DNA of 64,000 nucleotides from JAOPZW01 sp963707695 (GTDB lineage: Bacteria > Actinomycetota > Thermoleophilia > Solirubrobacterales > Solirubrobacteraceae): assembly GCA_963707695.1 (NCBI GenBank), contig CAVPQY010000004.1, positions 682,001 through 746,000 on the forward strand, written 5' to 3'. Below are positions 36,943 to 45,115 of the stretch, one piece after another; the stretch's first letter is position 1, and every line of letters starts with the position of its first letter. The notes beneath the pieces were generated by a model. It was given only the letters and a program-made list of their open reading frames with translations, searched no databases and was not told where the DNA came from. The position numbers and the translations under genes are program-made.

Positions 36943-37326
36943 TCAGCCCTGCTCGAACTCCCCGTCGCCGTCGTCGAGCTGCTGCAGCGCGGCGAGCGCG
37001 AGGACCTGGGCAGGGGTCCCCTCGACCTCCTCGGGGCCGAGCTCGCGGAGCTGGGGCTGGAACGTCGCGCTGACGTCGATCGTCTCGCCGTCGCCGTCGG
37101 AGAACGAGATCACGGCGCGGCCGCGCCCTTCCGTGGGCGCGCCGGCGAGGGTCCCGTGGACGGCGACGAGGACCTCCTGGACCTGCTCGCGCCAGTGCGC
37201 GCGGGCCTGCTCCTGCTCGCCCGGCGCCATGTCGGCGAGGTGGTGGCCGTGGATGCGCTCGAGGGCGGCCACGCCGGCGCGGACGCTGTCCTCGGCCAGG
37301 AGGCTGTCGGCGGGGATCTCCGTCAT
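36943..37326 (-). CDS. small acidic protein, function unknown
   Basis: A 127-residue soluble protein, strongly acidic: helical N-terminal half (VRAGVAALERIHGHHLADM; QARAHWREQVQEVLVAVHG), then a strand-rich part (GRAVISFSDGDGETIDVSAT) and the acidic end LDDGDGEFEQG. No family recognised. ATG 37326 is 6 bases after TAGCTT (37333-37338), so it has its own leaderless promoter. Convergent with the MerR-like gene. Confidence 0.7.
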   Translation of the reverse strand: MTEIPADSLLAEDSVRAGVAALERIHGHHLADMAPGEQEQARAHWREQVQEVLVAVHGTLAGAPTEGRGRAVISFSDGDGETIDVSATFQPQLRELGPEEVEGTPAQVLALAALQQLDDGDGEFEQG

Positions 37327-37355
37327 GTCCCCAAGCTACCGCCCGCGGCCGCGGC

Positions 37356-38867
37356 TCAGCGGGGACGCTGGAGGAGCACGGCCGCGTCGCCCGGCCACAG
37401 CGCCCCGGCGGCCAGCGCGGACGGCGTCAGGACCTCCGGGCTCGGCGCGGCGTAGCGGACGATCGTGTACGTGCGGGTCCGCCGCGCCCCCTCCGGGAAC
37501 CACCCCGGCGGCAGGAACGGCGGCGTCAGCCCGGGCGGCGGCGCCCCGGCCCCGCCACCCGAGCCGGTCCGCCGCGGGATCGCGACGACGTCGACCTCGG
37601 ACACGGCGGCGCCGCGCGCCGGCATCGGCCGCAGGCCGTCCTGGTAGAGGCCGAGCGGGAGCGGGCCCGAGCCGGGGCTCACGACGATCGCCCGCCCGGC
37701 CGCCGGGCGGCCGAGGGCGGCGGAGACCCCGCGCCAGTCGTCACGCTGGAAGCGCGGGTTCGTCGCCACGAGGATCGTCACGACGAGCAGGAGCGCGCCG
37801 AGCAGGGCGGCGGCGACGAGGCCGGCGGCGCGCTCGGGCGGGACGACGTAGCCGACGCCGAGCACGACGGCCACGACGAGCAGCACGGGCAGCAGGTTGC
37901 GGGTGTTGAGGTAGTCCAGGCCGGCCAGCGCGAGGACGAAGGCCGCCAGCACCGAGCCGAGCCCGATCGCGGCGACGAGCAGCGTGACCCGGGCGTGCGG
38001 GCGGTCCGCCACCGCGACGACGCGGACGACCGCGAAGGCGGCCAGCACCCCCGCGACCACCGCCGTGACGTCCTGGACCGGGCTCGCGTAGCCGACCAGG
38101 AGCTGCTTGGCCAGCTGGGCGGTGCGCGTGACCAGGCTGCTGTCGCCGATGTAGTCCGCGTTGCCCGACCCCTGCTGCTCCAGCGCGAGCGGCGCCAGCG
38201 CCGCCGCGGTGGCGAGCACGAGCGCCGCGGCGGCCCAGCGCCACGGGTCGCCGCGGCGGACGAGCAGCAGGAGCAGCAGCTCGGGCCCGACGAGGAGCAG
38301 GCCGAAGTAGTGCGTGGCCACCGCCAGCGCCGCGGAGACGGTCCAGACGGCCCACCAGCGGCCGCCGTCGCCCTCGAGCAGGTGGACGACCGCCAGCAGC
38401 GTGACCGCGCAGAGCAGCACGAGCAGCGCGTAGGCCCGCGCCTCCTGGCCGTACCAGACCATGAGCGGGTGGACCGCGACGAGCATCGCGGCGACCAGGC
38501 CCGCAGCGCGGCCCGCCAGCCGCGCGCCGATGAGGAACACGACCGGCACGGTGAGCGTGCCGGCCAGGGCGGAGAAGGACCGCACGCCGGGCTCGGCGAG
38601 CCCGAAGGCGCGCGTCCAGGCCCAGGCCAGCAGGTAGTAGGCCGGCGGGGTCGACTCGGTGTGCGGGACGACGTCGACGACGTGGCCGAGGGAGCCGTCG
38701 AGGATGCGCTCCGTGTAGGCCTCGTCGAGCCAGAACGACTGGTGGCCGAGCGCCACGAAGCGCAGCACGGCGGCCAGCACGACGATCGCCAGCAGGACGA
38801 GCCCGGCGACCCGGTCGGACACCACCGGGCGCGGGCGCACGGGGACGGGCGTCGCCGAGGTGGCCAC
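37356..38867 (-). CDS. GT-C family integral membrane glycosyltransferase (ArnT/PMT-like)
   Basis: A 503-residue protein with about eleven membrane helices. FWLDEAYTERILDGSLGHVV in the first external loop carries the Asp-Glu motif of polyprenyl-phosphate-sugar-dependent GT-C enzymes; STPPAYYLLAWAWTRAFGLA and LVAVHPLMVWYGQEARAYAL (EARxY) are typical of the PMT_2/GT39-83 group. The C-terminal 100 residues form an external domain (VVSPGSGPLPLGLYQDGLRP). GTG at 38867 lies 11 bases after the DivIVA-like stop, so the two genes are co-transcribed. Likely transfers a sugar to a surface glycan or protein. Confidence 0.85.
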   Translation of the reverse strand: MATSATPVPVRPRPVVSDRVAGLVLLAIVVLAAVLRFVALGHQSFWLDEAYTERILDGSLGHVVDVVPHTESTPPAYYLLAWAWTRAFGLAEPGVRSFSALAGTLTVPVVFLIGARLAGRAAGLVAAMLVAVHPLMVWYGQEARAYALLVLLCAVTLLAVVHLLEGDGGRWWAVWTVSAALAVATHYFGLLLVGPELLLLLLVRRGDPWRWAAAALVLATAAALAPLALEQQGSGNADYIGDSSLVTRTAQLAKQLLVGYASPVQDVTAVVAGVLAAFAVVRVVAVADRPHARVTLLVAAIGLGSVLAAFVLALAGLDYLNTRNLLPVLLVVAVVLGVGYVVPPERAAGLVAAALLGALLLVVTILVATNPRFQRDDWRGVSAALGRPAAGRAIVVSPGSGPLPLGLYQDGLRPMPARGAAVSEVDVVAIPRRTGSGGGAGAPPPGLTPPFLPPGWFPEGARRTRTYTIVRYAAPSPEVLTPSALAAGALWPGDAAVLLQRPR

Positions 38868-38878
38868 CCCGGAGGCGG

Positions 38879-39778
38879 CTAGCCCTCGACGCCGGCCAGC
38901 GCGAAGGCGTCGTCGACGATCGCCGCCCGGTCCCCGACCGCGAAGTGCTCGGCGAGGTGCCGCTCGACCTCGTCGCGCGACCGCCCGTCCAGCGCGAGCT
39001 GCACGGCGGCCATCCGGGCCTCCGCCTCGCGGTCCTCGCCGCCGGCGGGATCGCCGTTGGCGGGATCGCCGGCGCCGGGCTCGGCGGCGTCGGGCTCGGC
39101 AACGGCGCCGGCGTCGGGCTCGGCGGCGTCGGGCTCGGCAACGGCGTCGGCGTGGGCGTCGGCCGCCGCGCGGGCGTCGTCCGTGGGCGCGGCGGCGAGC
39201 GGGGGCGGCTCGGGCGCGGCGACCAGGTGCGGCGTCGTGGGCAGCTCGGGGTCGCGCTGCTCGGCGGCGGCGCCGCGCGGCTCCCCGGCGGCCAGGGGAC
39301 CCCGGTCGGCGGCTGCGGCGAGGGCCCGCTCGGCCGCGCCGGCTCCCCGCGCCGCGGCCGGCTCGGCCGCGGCGGGCTCGGCCGGCTCGGTGTCCGCCGC
39401 CCCGGGCAGGTCGCGCAGCTCCTCGGCCAGCCCCGCGAGGCGGCGGTCGAGGTCGCGCGCGCGCTCGGCGAGGGCCTGCACCGCCGCGCGGGAGCGCTCG
39501 GCCTCCACCGCCGCGCCGGCGCGCGTGCGCAGGGCGTCCTCCTCGGCCGCGGCGCGGATCGCCTGCGCGCTGCGCTCGGCCGCCTCGAGCACCTCGCGCA
39601 CCTGCGCGCTCGTGGTCTGCGCCGCCGTCGGCGCGGCGACGGGGCCGCGGGCAGCCTGCGCGCGCAGGTCGCGCACGAGCGCCTCGATCTCCTCGAGGTG
39701 CGCGCGGACCGCTTCGGGGTCCCAACCCCGACGGGCGGCCGGGAAGTCGGTCCGGACGATGGGCAGGTCACGGGCCAT
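38879..39778 (-). CDS. DivIVA-like coiled-coil protein
   Basis: A 299-residue protein. N-terminus PIVRTDFPAARRGWDPEAVR, AHLEEIEALVRDLRAQAA fits the DivIVA membrane-binding and first coiled-coil region; a second coiled coil spans about residues 60-120 (EVLEAAERSAQAIRAAAEED). A long Ala/Glu/Pro/Asp linker with repeated AEPDAAEPDAG follows, then a conserved C-terminal helical block DGRSRDEVERHLAEHFAVGD. Such proteins mark poles or septa. ATG at 39778 is 11 bases after TAGGGT (39790-39795), which overlaps the mutY stop by one base. Confidence 0.75.
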   Translation of the reverse strand: MARDLPIVRTDFPAARRGWDPEAVRAHLEEIEALVRDLRAQAARGPVAAPTAAQTTSAQVREVLEAAERSAQAIRAAAEEDALRTRAGAAVEAERSRAAVQALAERARDLDRRLAGLAEELRDLPGAADTEPAEPAAAEPAAARGAGAAERALAAAADRGPLAAGEPRGAAAEQRDPELPTTPHLVAAPEPPPLAAAPTDDARAAADAHADAVAEPDAAEPDAGAVAEPDAAEPGAGDPANGDPAGGEDREAEARMAAVQLALDGRSRDEVERHLAEHFAVGDRAAIVDDAFALAGVEG

Positions 39779-39787
39779 CGGGCGCGC

Positions 39788-40579
39788 CTACCCTAGCGCG
39801 TACCCCTCGTCGCGACGCCGCACCAAGCCGTCGCGCACGAGGCCCTCCAGCGCCCGCTCCAGCCGCTCGGGCGGCACGTCGCCGGGCAGTCCCTCCCCCG
39901 CCGCCAGCGCGGCGACGACCCGCCCGCGGGCCCAACGGTTCGAGTCCTCCCAGCGCTCGCGCGCCGGTCCCGCTCCCGCCCTGCGGCGGGGAGCCACCGC
40001 GACGGCTCCCCGCGACCCGCACCACGGGGCCACGGGGCAGGCGTCGCAGCGCGCCGCGCGGGCGCCGCAGACCGTCGCACCGAGCTCCATCGTGGCCTGG
40101 TTCCAGTCGGCGGCGCGCGACGTGCCCGCCCCCTCCAGCAGCGCCTGGGGCGACCCCAGCCCGAGCCGCCCGGCCACGCGGGCGACGTTCGTGTCGACGC
40201 AGGCGACGGCCTCGCCGAAGGCGAACGAGGCGACGGCGGCCGCGGTGTACGGCCCGACGCCGGGCAGCGCTCGCAGCCCGGCCGAGTCGCCCGGCCAGCC
40301 CTCGCGGGCGACGACGCCGCAGGCCTCCCACAGGCGCGCCGCGCGCCGGTTGTAGCCCAGCCCGACCCACGCCGCCAGCACGTCCCCGAGCGGCGCGGCG
40401 GCCAGCGCGCCGGCGTCGGGCCACCGCCGCAGCCACGCCTCGTAGCGGGGCACGACCCGGGCGACCTGGGTCTGCTGGAGCATGACCTCGCTGACGAGGA
40501 TCGCGTAGGGATCGCGGGTGCGGCGCCAGGGCAGGTCGCGGCGCGCGGCGTCGTACCAGCTCAGCAGGGCGTCGTGCAC
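39788..40579 (-). CDS. mutY: A/G-specific adenine DNA glycosylase MutY, short form
   Basis: Removes adenine mispaired with 8-oxoguanine. HhH-GPD core: LPWRRTRDPYAILVSEVMLQ, TQVARVVPRYEAWLRRWPDA, LRALPGVGPYTAAAVASFAF (HhH) and VACVDTNVARVAGRLGLG (catalytic Asp). Fe-S cluster C-x6-C-x2-C-x5-C as CGARAARCDACPVAPWCGS. At 263 residues it lacks most of the NUDIX-like C-terminal domain that reads oxoG in longer MutY proteins. GTG at 40579 follows GACACT (40586-40591) by 6 bases. No frameshift. Confidence 0.93.
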   Translation of the reverse strand: MHDALLSWYDAARRDLPWRRTRDPYAILVSEVMLQQTQVARVVPRYEAWLRRWPDAGALAAAPLGDVLAAWVGLGYNRRAARLWEACGVVAREGWPGDSAGLRALPGVGPYTAAAVASFAFGEAVACVDTNVARVAGRLGLGSPQALLEGAGTSRAADWNQATMELGATVCGARAARCDACPVAPWCGSRGAVAVAPRRRAGAGPARERWEDSNRWARGRVVAALAAGEGLPGDVPPERLERALEGLVRDGLVRRRDEGYALG

Positions 40580-40663
40580 CCCGGCAGTGTCCCCCTCGGG
40601 GAGGACGCGGGATCATCCGGGCGGGCGACGACCGGGGCGCCGGCGGCGCCTACGGTCCGTCGC

Positions 40664-40924
40664 GTGCCCGTCCTCTCGCCCGGCGACCACGCCCCGGCCA
40701 TCGAGGTCCCGGCCTGCACGCCCGGCCGGCGCGACGCCCGCCTGACCGGCCCCGGGGGCCACCGCGGGCGCTGGGTGGTCCTCGGCTTCCTGCCCCGTGA
40801 GGAGCGCGCGGGCCCCGCCGTCCTCCGCACCCTGGCGGACCTCGGCGCGGCCTTCACCTTCACGCGCCCGGCCGGCGCCGTCCGCCGGGTCGTCGCCCAG
40901 CTCGCCCGCGACGAGGCGGCATGA
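40664..40924 (+). CDS. short redoxin-like protein lacking the active cysteine
   Basis: An 86-residue protein that resembles only the first half of a peroxiredoxin: LSPGDHAPAIEVPACTPGRR, RGRWVVLGFLPREERAGPAV. The peroxidatic TxxC block that should follow is absent; its place is taken by VLRTLADLGAAFTFTRP. The only cysteine is in PACTPG. TACGGT (40651-40656) lies 7 bases before GTG 40664. Either a degenerate remnant or a small non-catalytic fold. Confidence 0.55.
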   Translation: MPVLSPGDHAPAIEVPACTPGRRDARLTGPGGHRGRWVVLGFLPREERAGPAVLRTLADLGAAFTFTRPAGAVRRVVAQLARDEAA

Positions 40925-40993
40925 CCCGCCGTCGCTACCGGCGCGTGTGGTGGTGAGGCGGCCGGAGGGCGCCTGCGGCCCGTCGACGCGCCG

Positions 40994-43018
40994 CTAGCCC
41001 GTCGGGGCGTTCTTGCGGACGTCCTCGAGCGTCCGCCGGACCTCGCGGATCTCGTCGCGCAGGCGGGCGGCGTACTCGAAGCGCAGCTCGTCGGCCGCGG
41101 CGAGCATCTCCTCCTCGAGCTCGACGACGGTGCGCTCGAGCTCCTCCGTCGACATCGCCTCGGTCCGCGCGCGCGACCGTCGCTGGGAGCGGCGGCGGCC
41201 CTTCGGGGTCTTGCCCTCGGCCTGGAGGAACTCCGCGATGTCGCTGATGCCCTTGACGATCGACGAGGCGGTGATGCCGTGGTCCTCGTTGTACTTGAGC
41301 TGGATGGCCCGGCGGCGGTCGGTCTCCTCGATCGCCGCGCGCATCGCCGCCGTCTCCTTGTCGGCGTACATCAGGACCGTGCCCTCGACGTGACGGGCGG
41401 CACGCCCGATCGTCTGGATCAGGGAGGTCTCCCCGCGCAGGAAGCCCTCCTTGTCGGCGTCGAGGATCCCGACGAGCGACACCTCGGGGAGGTCGAGGCC
41501 CTCGCGCAGGAGGTTGACGCCGACGAGCACGTCGTACTCGCCCAGCCGCAGGTCGCGGATGATCTGGATGCGCTCCAGGGTGTCGACCTCCGAGTGCAGG
41601 TAGCGCACCTTGAAGCCCATCTCGAGCAGGTAGTCCGTGAGGTCCTCGCTCATCTTCTTCGTGAGCGTCGTGACCAGGACGCGCTCGTCCCGGTCGACCC
41701 GGACCCGGATCTCGTTCATGAGGTCGTCGATCTGGTTGCGCGTCTCGCGCACCTCGACAGCCGGGTCCACGATCCCGGTCGGGCGGACGATCTGCTCGAC
41801 GACGCTCTTGGAGTGGGTGCGCTCGTACTGGCCCGGCGTCGCCGAGACGAACACGATCTGCGGCGTGATCGAGAGGAACTCGTCGAAGGTCTGCGGACGG
41901 TTGTCCAGCGCGCTGGGCAGCCGGAACCCGTAGTCGACGAGCGTCTGCTTGCGCGAGCGGTCGCCCTCGTGCATCCCGCCGATCTGCGGGACGGTCTGGT
42001 GGCTCTCGTCCAGGAAGCAGACGAAGTCGTCGGGGTAGTAGTCGAGCAGGCAGTAGGGCCGGTCCCCGGGCATGCGGCCGTCGAGGATGCGCGAGTAGTT
42101 CTCGATGCCGTTGCAGAAGCCCATCTCCCGCAGCATCTCCATGTCGTACTGCGTGCGCTGGCGCAGCCGGTGGGACTCCAGGAGCTTGCCCTCGGCCTCG
42201 AGCTCGGCCGTACGGTGGTTGAGCTCGCGCCCGATCTCCTCGACCGCGCGGTCGATCGTGCCCTCCTTGACGGAGTAGTGCGACGCCGGCCAGATCGCCA
42301 CGTGCTCGAGGTCGTCCTCGATGAGCTCGCCCGTCAGCGGGTCGAAGTGCTGCAGGCGCTCGACCTCGTCCCCGAAGAACGTCGCGCGGAACGCGGTCTC
42401 GGCGTAGGCCGGGAAGACCTCGAGCGCCTCGCCCCGGACGCGGAAGGTGCCCCGCCCCAGCGCGGTGTCGTTGCGGGAGTACTGGATCGCGACGAGCTTG
42501 CGCAGCAGCAGGTCGCGGTCGACGACCTCGCCGCGCTTGAGGACCTGGAGGTTCATGTCGTACGTCTCGGGCGAGCCGAGCCCGAAGATCGCCGACACCG
42601 AGGCGACGATCACGACGTCGCGGCGGGCGAAGAGCGCCGCCGTGGCGGCGTGGCGGAGGCGGTCGACCTCCTGGTTGATGGCCGAGTCCTTCTCGATGTA
42701 GAGGTCCTTCGAGGGGACGTAGGCCTCGGGCTGGTAGTAGTCGTAGTACGAGACGAAGTACTCGACCGCGTTGTCCGGGAAGAACGTCCGGAACTCGTTG
42801 CAGAGCTGCGCGGCCAGCGTCTTGTTGTGGGCCAGGACGAGGGCGGGCTTCTGAAGCCGCTCGATCGTCGCGGCCATGGTCATCGTCTTGCCGGTGCCCG
42901 TGGCGCCCAGGAGCGTCGTGAAGCGCTCGCCCGCGGCGACGCTCGCCGCGATCGCGTCGACGGCCGCCGGCTGGTCGGCGGTCGGGCTGAAGGCGCTGTC
43001 CAGGCGGAACTCGGGCAC
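40994..43018 (-). CDS. uvrB: excinuclease ABC subunit UvrB
   Basis: Damage-verification helicase of nucleotide excision repair, 674 residues, no frameshift. LLGATGTGKTMTMAATIERL (Walker A), VSYYDYYQPEAYVPSKDLYI (beta-hairpin), VCFLDESHQTVPQIGGMHEG (DESH), VTTLTKKMSEDLTDYL and GETSLIQTIGRAARHVEGTV (helicase motif VI), plus a C-terminal UVR motif LEEEMLAAADELRFEYAARL. The ATG at 43024 is only one base past the -10 hexamer TACCGT (43026-43031), whereas GTG 43018 is 7 bases past it like other leaderless starts, so I prefer GTG. No SOS box found here, unlike uvrA. Confidence 0.98.
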   Translation of the reverse strand: MPEFRLDSAFSPTADQPAAVDAIAASVAAGERFTTLLGATGTGKTMTMAATIERLQKPALVLAHNKTLAAQLCNEFRTFFPDNAVEYFVSYYDYYQPEAYVPSKDLYIEKDSAINQEVDRLRHAATAALFARRDVVIVASVSAIFGLGSPETYDMNLQVLKRGEVVDRDLLLRKLVAIQYSRNDTALGRGTFRVRGEALEVFPAYAETAFRATFFGDEVERLQHFDPLTGELIEDDLEHVAIWPASHYSVKEGTIDRAVEEIGRELNHRTAELEAEGKLLESHRLRQRTQYDMEMLREMGFCNGIENYSRILDGRMPGDRPYCLLDYYPDDFVCFLDESHQTVPQIGGMHEGDRSRKQTLVDYGFRLPSALDNRPQTFDEFLSITPQIVFVSATPGQYERTHSKSVVEQIVRPTGIVDPAVEVRETRNQIDDLMNEIRVRVDRDERVLVTTLTKKMSEDLTDYLLEMGFKVRYLHSEVDTLERIQIIRDLRLGEYDVLVGVNLLREGLDLPEVSLVGILDADKEGFLRGETSLIQTIGRAARHVEGTVLMYADKETAAMRAAIEETDRRRAIQLKYNEDHGITASSIVKGISDIAEFLQAEGKTPKGRRRSQRRSRARTEAMSTEELERTVVELEEEMLAAADELRFEYAARLRDEIREVRRTLEDVRKNAPTG

Positions 43019-43059
43019 GCGCATGACGGTATCGCCTGCCCGGGCGGATCCCGGCGCCC

Positions 43060-44028
43060 TCAGCGCGCGGCGCGCGGCGCCGCGCGCCGGCTCAGGACGT
43101 TGGCGCCCACCAGGGCGGCCACGGCGACGAGCGCGCCGCCGAGCTCCCAGGCGCCCGCCCCGTAGCCGCCCGCGAGCGCGATGACGAAGGCCGTCGTCGG
43201 CACGAGGTTGTTGAAGAGCACCGCGTTCTGCGCGCCGATGGCCCGCACGGCCGCGTTCCAGGCCAGGACGGCCACGAGCGCGCCGATGACGATCACGTAG
43301 GCGATCTCCGGGGCCGCGGCGCCGACGTCGCCGCCCGACGGCAGCCGCGTCCAGCCGGCGAGCGCGGCGACCGCGGTGACGACGAGGATCGAGAGCGTGC
43401 CGGCGGCCGCCGTCAGCGCCGTGAAGCGCAGGGGCGACCACTCGGGCACCCCTGAGGCGCCGATCGTGTAGAGGACCCAGCACGTCGCGCCGACGAGGAC
43501 GAGCGCCTCGCCGCCCCCGACGCCGCCGTGGAGCACGCTCGCCGGGTGGCCCTTCGTGATGACGGCCCCGACGCCGAGGAAGCCGACCAGCATCGCGCCG
43601 AGCACCGGCCGCGGGACCGGGGCCGCGCCGCGGACTCGCAGGACGACCATGGTCACGAAGGGCATCGTCGCGACGACGAGCGCCGCGTTCTGGGGCTGGG
43701 TGAACCCGAGGCCGACGTAGCTGAGGAGGTTGAAGCCGGCGAACCCCAGCGTCCCGAGCACGAGCGCCCGCCCGAAGCGCCCGTCGTAGCGCATCGCCGC
43801 GCGCCCCTCGACGGCGGCCAGCAGCGCCAGCAGCAGGACCGAGGCGGCCCCGTAGCGGATCGCGGTGAGCGGGAGCGCGGGCACGTGGTGCATCGCGGTC
43901 TTCGCGATCGGGAACATCGCGCCCCACCCCAGCCCGGCGACCGCGGCCAGCAGGGCGCCGGCGACCGGCACGGACACGGCCACGCGCCGCAGCCGCACCT
44001 GGGGTTCGATGAACGTCGAACTTTCCAT
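43060..44028 (-). CDS. EamA-type DMT-superfamily exporter
   Basis: A 322-residue transporter of ten helices in two EamA repeats: LLAAVAGLGWGAMFPIAKTA begins the first, EALVLVGATCWVLYTIGASG the second; LTAIRYGAASVLLLALLAAV and NLVPTTAFVIALAGGYGAGA are typical. DMT proteins export amino acids, metabolites or drugs. Divergent from an ArsR-family repressor gene 55 bases away. ATG 44028 is 6 bases after TACGGT. A palindrome lies inside codons 3-8 (44004-44021), so the repressor may act within the gene as well as at the promoter. Confidence 0.88.
   Translation of the reverse strand: MESSTFIEPQVRLRRVAVSVPVAGALLAAVAGLGWGAMFPIAKTAMHHVPALPLTAIRYGAASVLLLALLAAVEGRAAMRYDGRFGRALVLGTLGFAGFNLLSYVGLGFTQPQNAALVVATMPFVTMVVLRVRGAAPVPRPVLGAMLVGFLGVGAVITKGHPASVLHGGVGGGEALVLVGATCWVLYTIGASGVPEWSPLRFTALTAAAGTLSILVVTAVAALAGWTRLPSGGDVGAAAPEIAYVIVIGALVAVLAWNAAVRAIGAQNAVLFNNLVPTTAFVIALAGGYGAGAWELGGALVAVAALVGANVLSRRAAPRAAR
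44004..44021. promoter_or_regulatory. operator 1: GTTCGA-N6-TCGAAC inside the exporter start
   Basis: GTTCGATGAACGTCGAAC is an inverted repeat with 6-base arms and a 6-base spacer. It covers bases +8 to +25 of the exporter coding sequence. The same arms and spacing recur at 44047-44064. Confidence 0.65.
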
Positions 44029-44034
44029 GGCGGC

Positions 44035-44040
44035 ACCGTA
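44035..44040 (-). promoter_or_regulatory. -10 hexamer of the EamA exporter
   Basis: Minus-strand TACGGT, 6 bases before ATG 44028, lying between the two operators. Confidence 0.5.
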
Positions 44041-44046
44041 GCACAG

Positions 44047-44064
44047 GTTCGACCGATGTCGAAC
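44047..44064. promoter_or_regulatory. operator 2: GTTCGA-N6-TCGAAC between the divergent promoters
   Basis: GTTCGACCGATGTCGAAC has 7-base perfect arms and the same outer 12 bases and 18-base length as operator 1. Its centre is 43 bases from that of operator 1. It sits upstream of both -10 hexamers, covering the -35 area of each, so one bound repressor could silence both genes. Confidence 0.72.
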
Positions 44065-44071
44065 AACAGGC

Positions 44072-44077
44072 TACACT
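44072..44077 (+). promoter_or_regulatory. -10 hexamer of the arsR-family gene
   Basis: TACACT, 6 bases before GTG 44084. TTCGAC 18 bases upstream, inside operator 2, is a plausible -35. Confidence 0.55.
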
Positions 44078-44083
44078 CAGGCC

Positions 44084-44383
44084 GTGGCCACCGTCCTCGA
44101 GCAGCCCCCGGGCACCGCGATCGACCTCCCCGCGGTGCTCCACGCGCTGAGCGACCCGGCCCGTCTGGCCATCGTCCGCGCGCTGGCACAGGACGGCGAG
44201 CGCAGCTGCGGGACGTTCGAGCTCGGCCTGTCCAAGGCCACCCGCTCGCACCACTTCAAGGTCCTGCGCGAGGCCGGCGTCACGCACACGCGCCTGGAGG
44301 GGACGACCCGCCGCGTGTCACTGCGCCGCGACGACCTCGACGCGCGCTTCCCGGGCCTGCTGGACGCCGTGCTCCGCAGCTAG
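44084..44383 (+). CDS. ArsR-family winged-helix repressor
   Basis: A 99-residue regulator. LHALSDPARLAIVRALAQDG is the typical ArsR first helix pair; SKATRSHHFKVLREAGVTHT is the recognition helix-turn-helix; RLEGTTRRVSLRRDDL is the wing. Only one cysteine (SCGTF) remains where metal sensors have CxC, so it probably senses an organic ligand, not a metal. Divergent to the EamA exporter, with matching palindromes at both genes. Likely an autoregulated repressor of the exporter. Confidence 0.9.
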   Translation: MATVLEQPPGTAIDLPAVLHALSDPARLAIVRALAQDGERSCGTFELGLSKATRSHHFKVLREAGVTHTRLEGTTRRVSLRRDDLDARFPGLLDAVLRS

Positions 44384-44446
44384 CGCACCCCACCCCGGCC
44401 CCGGCCCCGATCTCGGCGCGTCCCGCCGCCGGCGCCCGGCGCGCGC

Positions 44447-45115
44447 TCAGTCGAGCCCGAGCTCGGCGGCGTAGCGCGCGCGGTACTGGTCGCGCGCCTG
44501 CTCCACGCGGCCGACGTACTCACGCGTCTCGGCGAACGGGATGGCGTCGACGGTCAGGGCCTCGCCCTTGTCGCGCGCCGCGGCGATCCAGCGGTCGACG
44601 TTGCCCTCGCCGCCGTTGTAGGCGGCCAGGGCGAAGGCCTCGTTGCCGCCGTAGCGGTCCAGGAGGTAGCGCAGGTAGAAGGCCCCGTAGGCGATGTTCA
44701 CCTGGGGCGTGCCCAGGTCGGCCTCCACGAAGGCGGTGCCGCCCGACTTGCGGGCGATGTCGCGGGCCGTCCGCGGCGTGAGCTGCATCAGGCCGACCGC
44801 GCCGGCGGAGGACCGCTGGCCGTCGCGGAACTTCGACTCGGCGTAGACGACGCCGGCGATCAGCGCCGGGTCCAGGTCCTTGTCGCGCGCCTGCTGGCGG
44901 ATGATGTCCTCGTGGCGCAGCGGGAGCGTGATCTCCTGCACCGCGTCGTGGGCGGCCGGCCACAGGACCGCGGCGGCCAGCGCCACCAGGACGGCCACGC
45001 CGGCCAGCACACCCGCCCGCCGGCGGCGCAGGGCGCGCCGGCGCGCGGCCGCGGCGCGCGCTGGGGCGCGGCGCCGGGGGGTCGTGCGGCGGACCGGGGT
45101 CGTGCGCGTGCTCAC
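44447..45115 (-). CDS. membrane-anchored lytic transglycosylase, SLT family
   Basis: A 222-residue protein: a very basic cytoplasmic N-terminus, one membrane helix (GVLAGVAVLVALAAAVLWPA) and an Slt70-type domain: IIRQQARDKDLDPALIAGVV, YAESKFRDGQRSSAGAVGLM (catalytic Glu in AESKF), QLTPRTARDIA and FALAAYNGGEGNVDRW. GTG at 45115 overlaps the coaE stop as GTGA, so it is coupled to coaE. Cleaves peptidoglycan at the outer face of the membrane. Confidence 0.9.
   Translation of the reverse strand: MSTRTTPVRRTTPRRRAPARAAAARRRALRRRRAGVLAGVAVLVALAAAVLWPAAHDAVQEITLPLRHEDIIRQQARDKDLDPALIAGVVYAESKFRDGQRSSAGAVGLMQLTPRTARDIARKSGGTAFVEADLGTPQVNIAYGAFYLRYLLDRYGGNEAFALAAYNGGEGNVDRWIAAARDKGEALTVDAIPFAETREYVGRVEQARDQYRARYAAELGLD

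Noticed and set aside
39945..39975. A tRNA T-arm-like stretch (GGTTCGAGTCCTCCCA) on the plus strand.
   Set aside because: It lies inside intact mutY codons (WEDSNRWARG) and no matching acceptor, D-arm or anticodon stem is found upstream.
43022..43024. ATG at 43024 as the uvrB start.
   Set aside because: It is only one base beyond the -10 hexamer TACCGT and could not be on the RNA; GTG 43018 fits the 6-12 base spacing. It stays possible if another promoter exists.
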